A DNA stretch of 64,000 nucleotides from Palsa-744 sp963734225 (GTDB taxonomy: Bacteria; Actinomycetota; Thermoleophilia; Solirubrobacterales; Solirubrobacteraceae), in assembly GCA_963734225.1 (NCBI GenBank), contig CAVTGI010000014.1:248001-312000 (forward strand). Direction: 5' to 3'. Below are positions 62,605-64,000 of the stretch, piece after piece. Made by a program: the position numbers and the translations under genes. The notes beneath the pieces were generated by a model, which was given only the letters and a program-made list of their open reading frames with translations, searched no databases and was not told the origin of the DNA. Position 1 is the stretch's first letter, and each line of letters opens with the position of its first letter.

Positions 62605-64000
62605 TCAGCTCCCCTGAAAGCGCGGCGGGCGTTTGCCCAGAAACGCGGAGATGCCCTCCCTGGCGTCGGAGCTGGTGAACACCTCAGCGAAGGCGCGCTT
62701 CTCGGCCTCGATTCCATCATCGAGGTCCCCCGCGCCCGACACATCTTTGATGGCTCCCAGCGCAAGCGGGGCCTGGCATGCGAGCTTGCGCGCCCACTGC
62801 AGCGCGGTGTCGAGCAGTTCGTGATCGTCGACCAGGCGGTTGACGAGGCCCAGATCCAAGGCCTCGTCGGCGAGAATCGGATCGCCGATCGCGTTCATCT
62901 CCAAGGCCCTGCCGGCGCCGATCAGCCGGGGCAGGCGCTGGGTTCCGCCAAAGCCGGGAATGATGCCGAGCTTGATCTCGGGCTGGCCGAAGACGGCCGA
63001 GCGCGCGGCGATGCGCACGTCGCAGGCCATCGCCAGCTCGCAGCCGCCGCCGAAGGCTAGGCCGTTGACGGCGGCGATCGTGGCCACTTTGCTTGAGCCG
63101 AGCTCGCGAAAGAGCGCGTGGGCGTCGTTGACCATCTGCGCGCCGGAGGTCTCGTTCATGGTGGTGAACGCCTTGATGTCGGCGCCGGCGCAGTACACGA
63201 GCGGGTTGGCGGAGGCGATCACGAGCGCTCGCACGGGTGGGTGGGATTCGGTCGCGATCGTGCTCCATAGCTTGCGCAGGTCTTCGATTACCTGCGGGGA
63301 GATGGAGTTCATCTGCCCGTTGGCCAGCCAGGCGATCGCGACGCCGTCATCGCGCGTCTCCAGCTTGACCGTCTCGCTCGCCTGCTCGGTCGACGACGAC
63401 CCGGTGGTGGCGTCGGGTCGCGGATAGGGGTAGAAGCCCTGGCCGCTCTTTTGCCCGAGCCTGCCCTGGGCGACGAGGCGGCGCAGGATGGTGGGCGGGG
63501 CAAAGCGCTCGCCGTGGCGCTCGCGAGCGCCTTCCATGCGCTCCAAGACCGTGTCGAGCCCATCGCTGTCGACCTTCATGAACGGAGGCAGCAGGCCGCG
63601 TCGCGGGTCCAGCCCCGCGCCGGCCATCATCCCGAGGTCGATGTCGCGATGGGTGGCCACGCCCTCCTCGAGCACCAGGCAGGCCTCCAGGAACGTCTTC
63701 AGCGACAGCAGCTCGACCAGTTCGGCCACGTCTGGGTCGGCGTCGCCGGGCACGTTGGCCTGACCCTGCGGGTCATACACGCCCTCGCCGCCTGTCTTTG
63801 CGCCCAGCTTGCCGTTGGCGACGAGCTTGCGCATGGCGCTGGACACGTAGAAGCGTTCCTGGCCGTATGACTCGACGAGGTGCTCGGCGACGTGCACCAC
63901 GGTATCCAGGCCGAGCAGGTCGACGAGCCGGTAGGGGCCGACGGGCACCACGCCGGCGGCGCCCACTCCCTCGTCGATCGCCTTGATCGACAGGCCCTTG
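62605..64000 (-). CDS. 3-hydroxyacyl-CoA dehydrogenase / enoyl-CoA hydratase fusion (5' end outside window)
   Basis: The visible 464 residues start in the C-terminal half of a 3-hydroxyacyl-CoA dehydrogenase (GVVPVGPYRLVDLLGLDTVV, then ACLVLEEGVATHRDIDLGMM, KSGQGFYPYP) and continue into a complete enoyl-CoA hydratase. The hydratase has the oxyanion and catalytic glutamates in VNGLAFGGGCELAMACD and FGQPEIKLGIIPGFGGTQRL. The order dehydrogenase then hydratase is opposite to FadB and like archaeal crotonyl-CoA hydratase/dehydrogenase fusions. It catalyses two consecutive beta-oxidation steps. The sirtuin gene follows in the same direction. Confidence 0.92.
   Translation of the reverse strand, partial: KGLSIKAIDEGVGAAGVVPVGPYRLVDLLGLDTVVHVAEHLVESYGQERFYVSSAMRKLVANGKLGAKTGGEGVYDPQGQANVPGDADPDVAELVELLSLKTFLEACLVLEEGVATHRDIDLGMMAGAGLDPRRGLLPPFMKVDSDGLDTVLERMEGARERHGERFAPPTILRRLVAQGRLGQKSGQGFYPYPRPDATTGSSSTEQASETVKLETRDDGVAIAWLANGQMNSISPQVIEDLRKLWSTIATESHPPVRALVIASANPLVYCAGADIKAFTTMNETSGAQMVNDAHALFRELGSSKVATIAAVNGLAFGGGCELAMACDVRIAARSAVFGQPEIKLGIIPGFGGTQRLPRLIGAGRALEMNAIGDPILADEALDLGLVNRLVDDHELLDTALQWARKLACQAPLALGAIKDVSGAGDLDDGIEAEKRAFAEVFTSSDAREGISAFLGKRPPRFQGS

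Overview
The window is very GC-rich, densely coded actinobacterial DNA. GTG starts and ATGA start/stop overlaps are common. The gene content (CarD, DisA, SigH-type sigma factor, MEP isoprenoid genes, FadD15-like acyl-CoA synthetase, MMPL remnant, many ECF sigma factors) suggests a deep-branching actinobacterium, most likely Thermoleophilia/Solirubrobacterales. That placement is an inference from gene content and protein style, not from a search.

Layout. 1-4.1 kb: end of xseA, xseB and an enolase-superfamily gene in one overlapping operon, then a secreted glycosidase-like protein. 4.3-6.6 kb: divergent beta-oxidation genes (thiolase and 3-hydroxyacyl-CoA dehydrogenase) around a TetR-type palindrome. 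6.8-12.5 kb: CorC-like membrane protein, pterin dehydratase, BtuF-like binding protein, rhomboid protease, an ECF sigma factor with a small membrane protein, PlsC and tRNA-Thr(TGT). 12.7-18.8 kb: secreted and surface proteins plus a long-chain acyl-CoA synthetase. 19-47.8 kb: a long leftward housekeeping block that, read from 47.8 kb down, is tilS-hpt-ftsH, folP-folB-folK, coaX-dus-greA-lysS-clpC-(GNAT)-radA-disA-carD-ispD-PHP-ispF-(fxsA)-cysS-rlmB-sigH. This closely follows the origin-proximal gene order of Bacillus subtilis as I remember it. It is interrupted by a rightward Fic gene (42.5-43.9 kb) and by a 36.2-40.5 kb insert (GST-like protein, FliA/WhiG-like sigma, cupredoxin, ECF sigma and anti-sigma candidate). 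47.8-55.7 kb: a MerR-cyclase fusion, then mostly rightward metabolic enzymes. 55.8-62.6 kb: an MMPL transporter remnant, a two-component operon (receiver, kinase, NarL-type regulator), a membrane alpha/beta hydrolase split by a frameshift, a DUF1801-like gene running into a cyclase remnant, and a sirtuin. 62.6-64 kb: the 3' part of a dehydrogenase/enoyl-CoA hydratase fusion that continues past the window edge.

The most unusual signal is non-coding. Four elements of about 105-166 bp (4299-4403, 8262-8427, 18923-19088, 43860-44023) have long perfect terminal inverted repeats and a central GTGC...GCAC hairpin. In every case the right arm ends within one or two bases of the stop codon of a leftward gene. 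Two of them are 166-bp homologues whose arms differ in sequence yet still pair perfectly. Other points to check are a probable ATT/ATC start for carD, a GNAT gene with no ATG/GTG/TTG start, a near-palindrome (GTATAACCATGGCTATAC) found three times, an AT-rich inverted-repeat promoter before the Fic gene, and several gene remnants.
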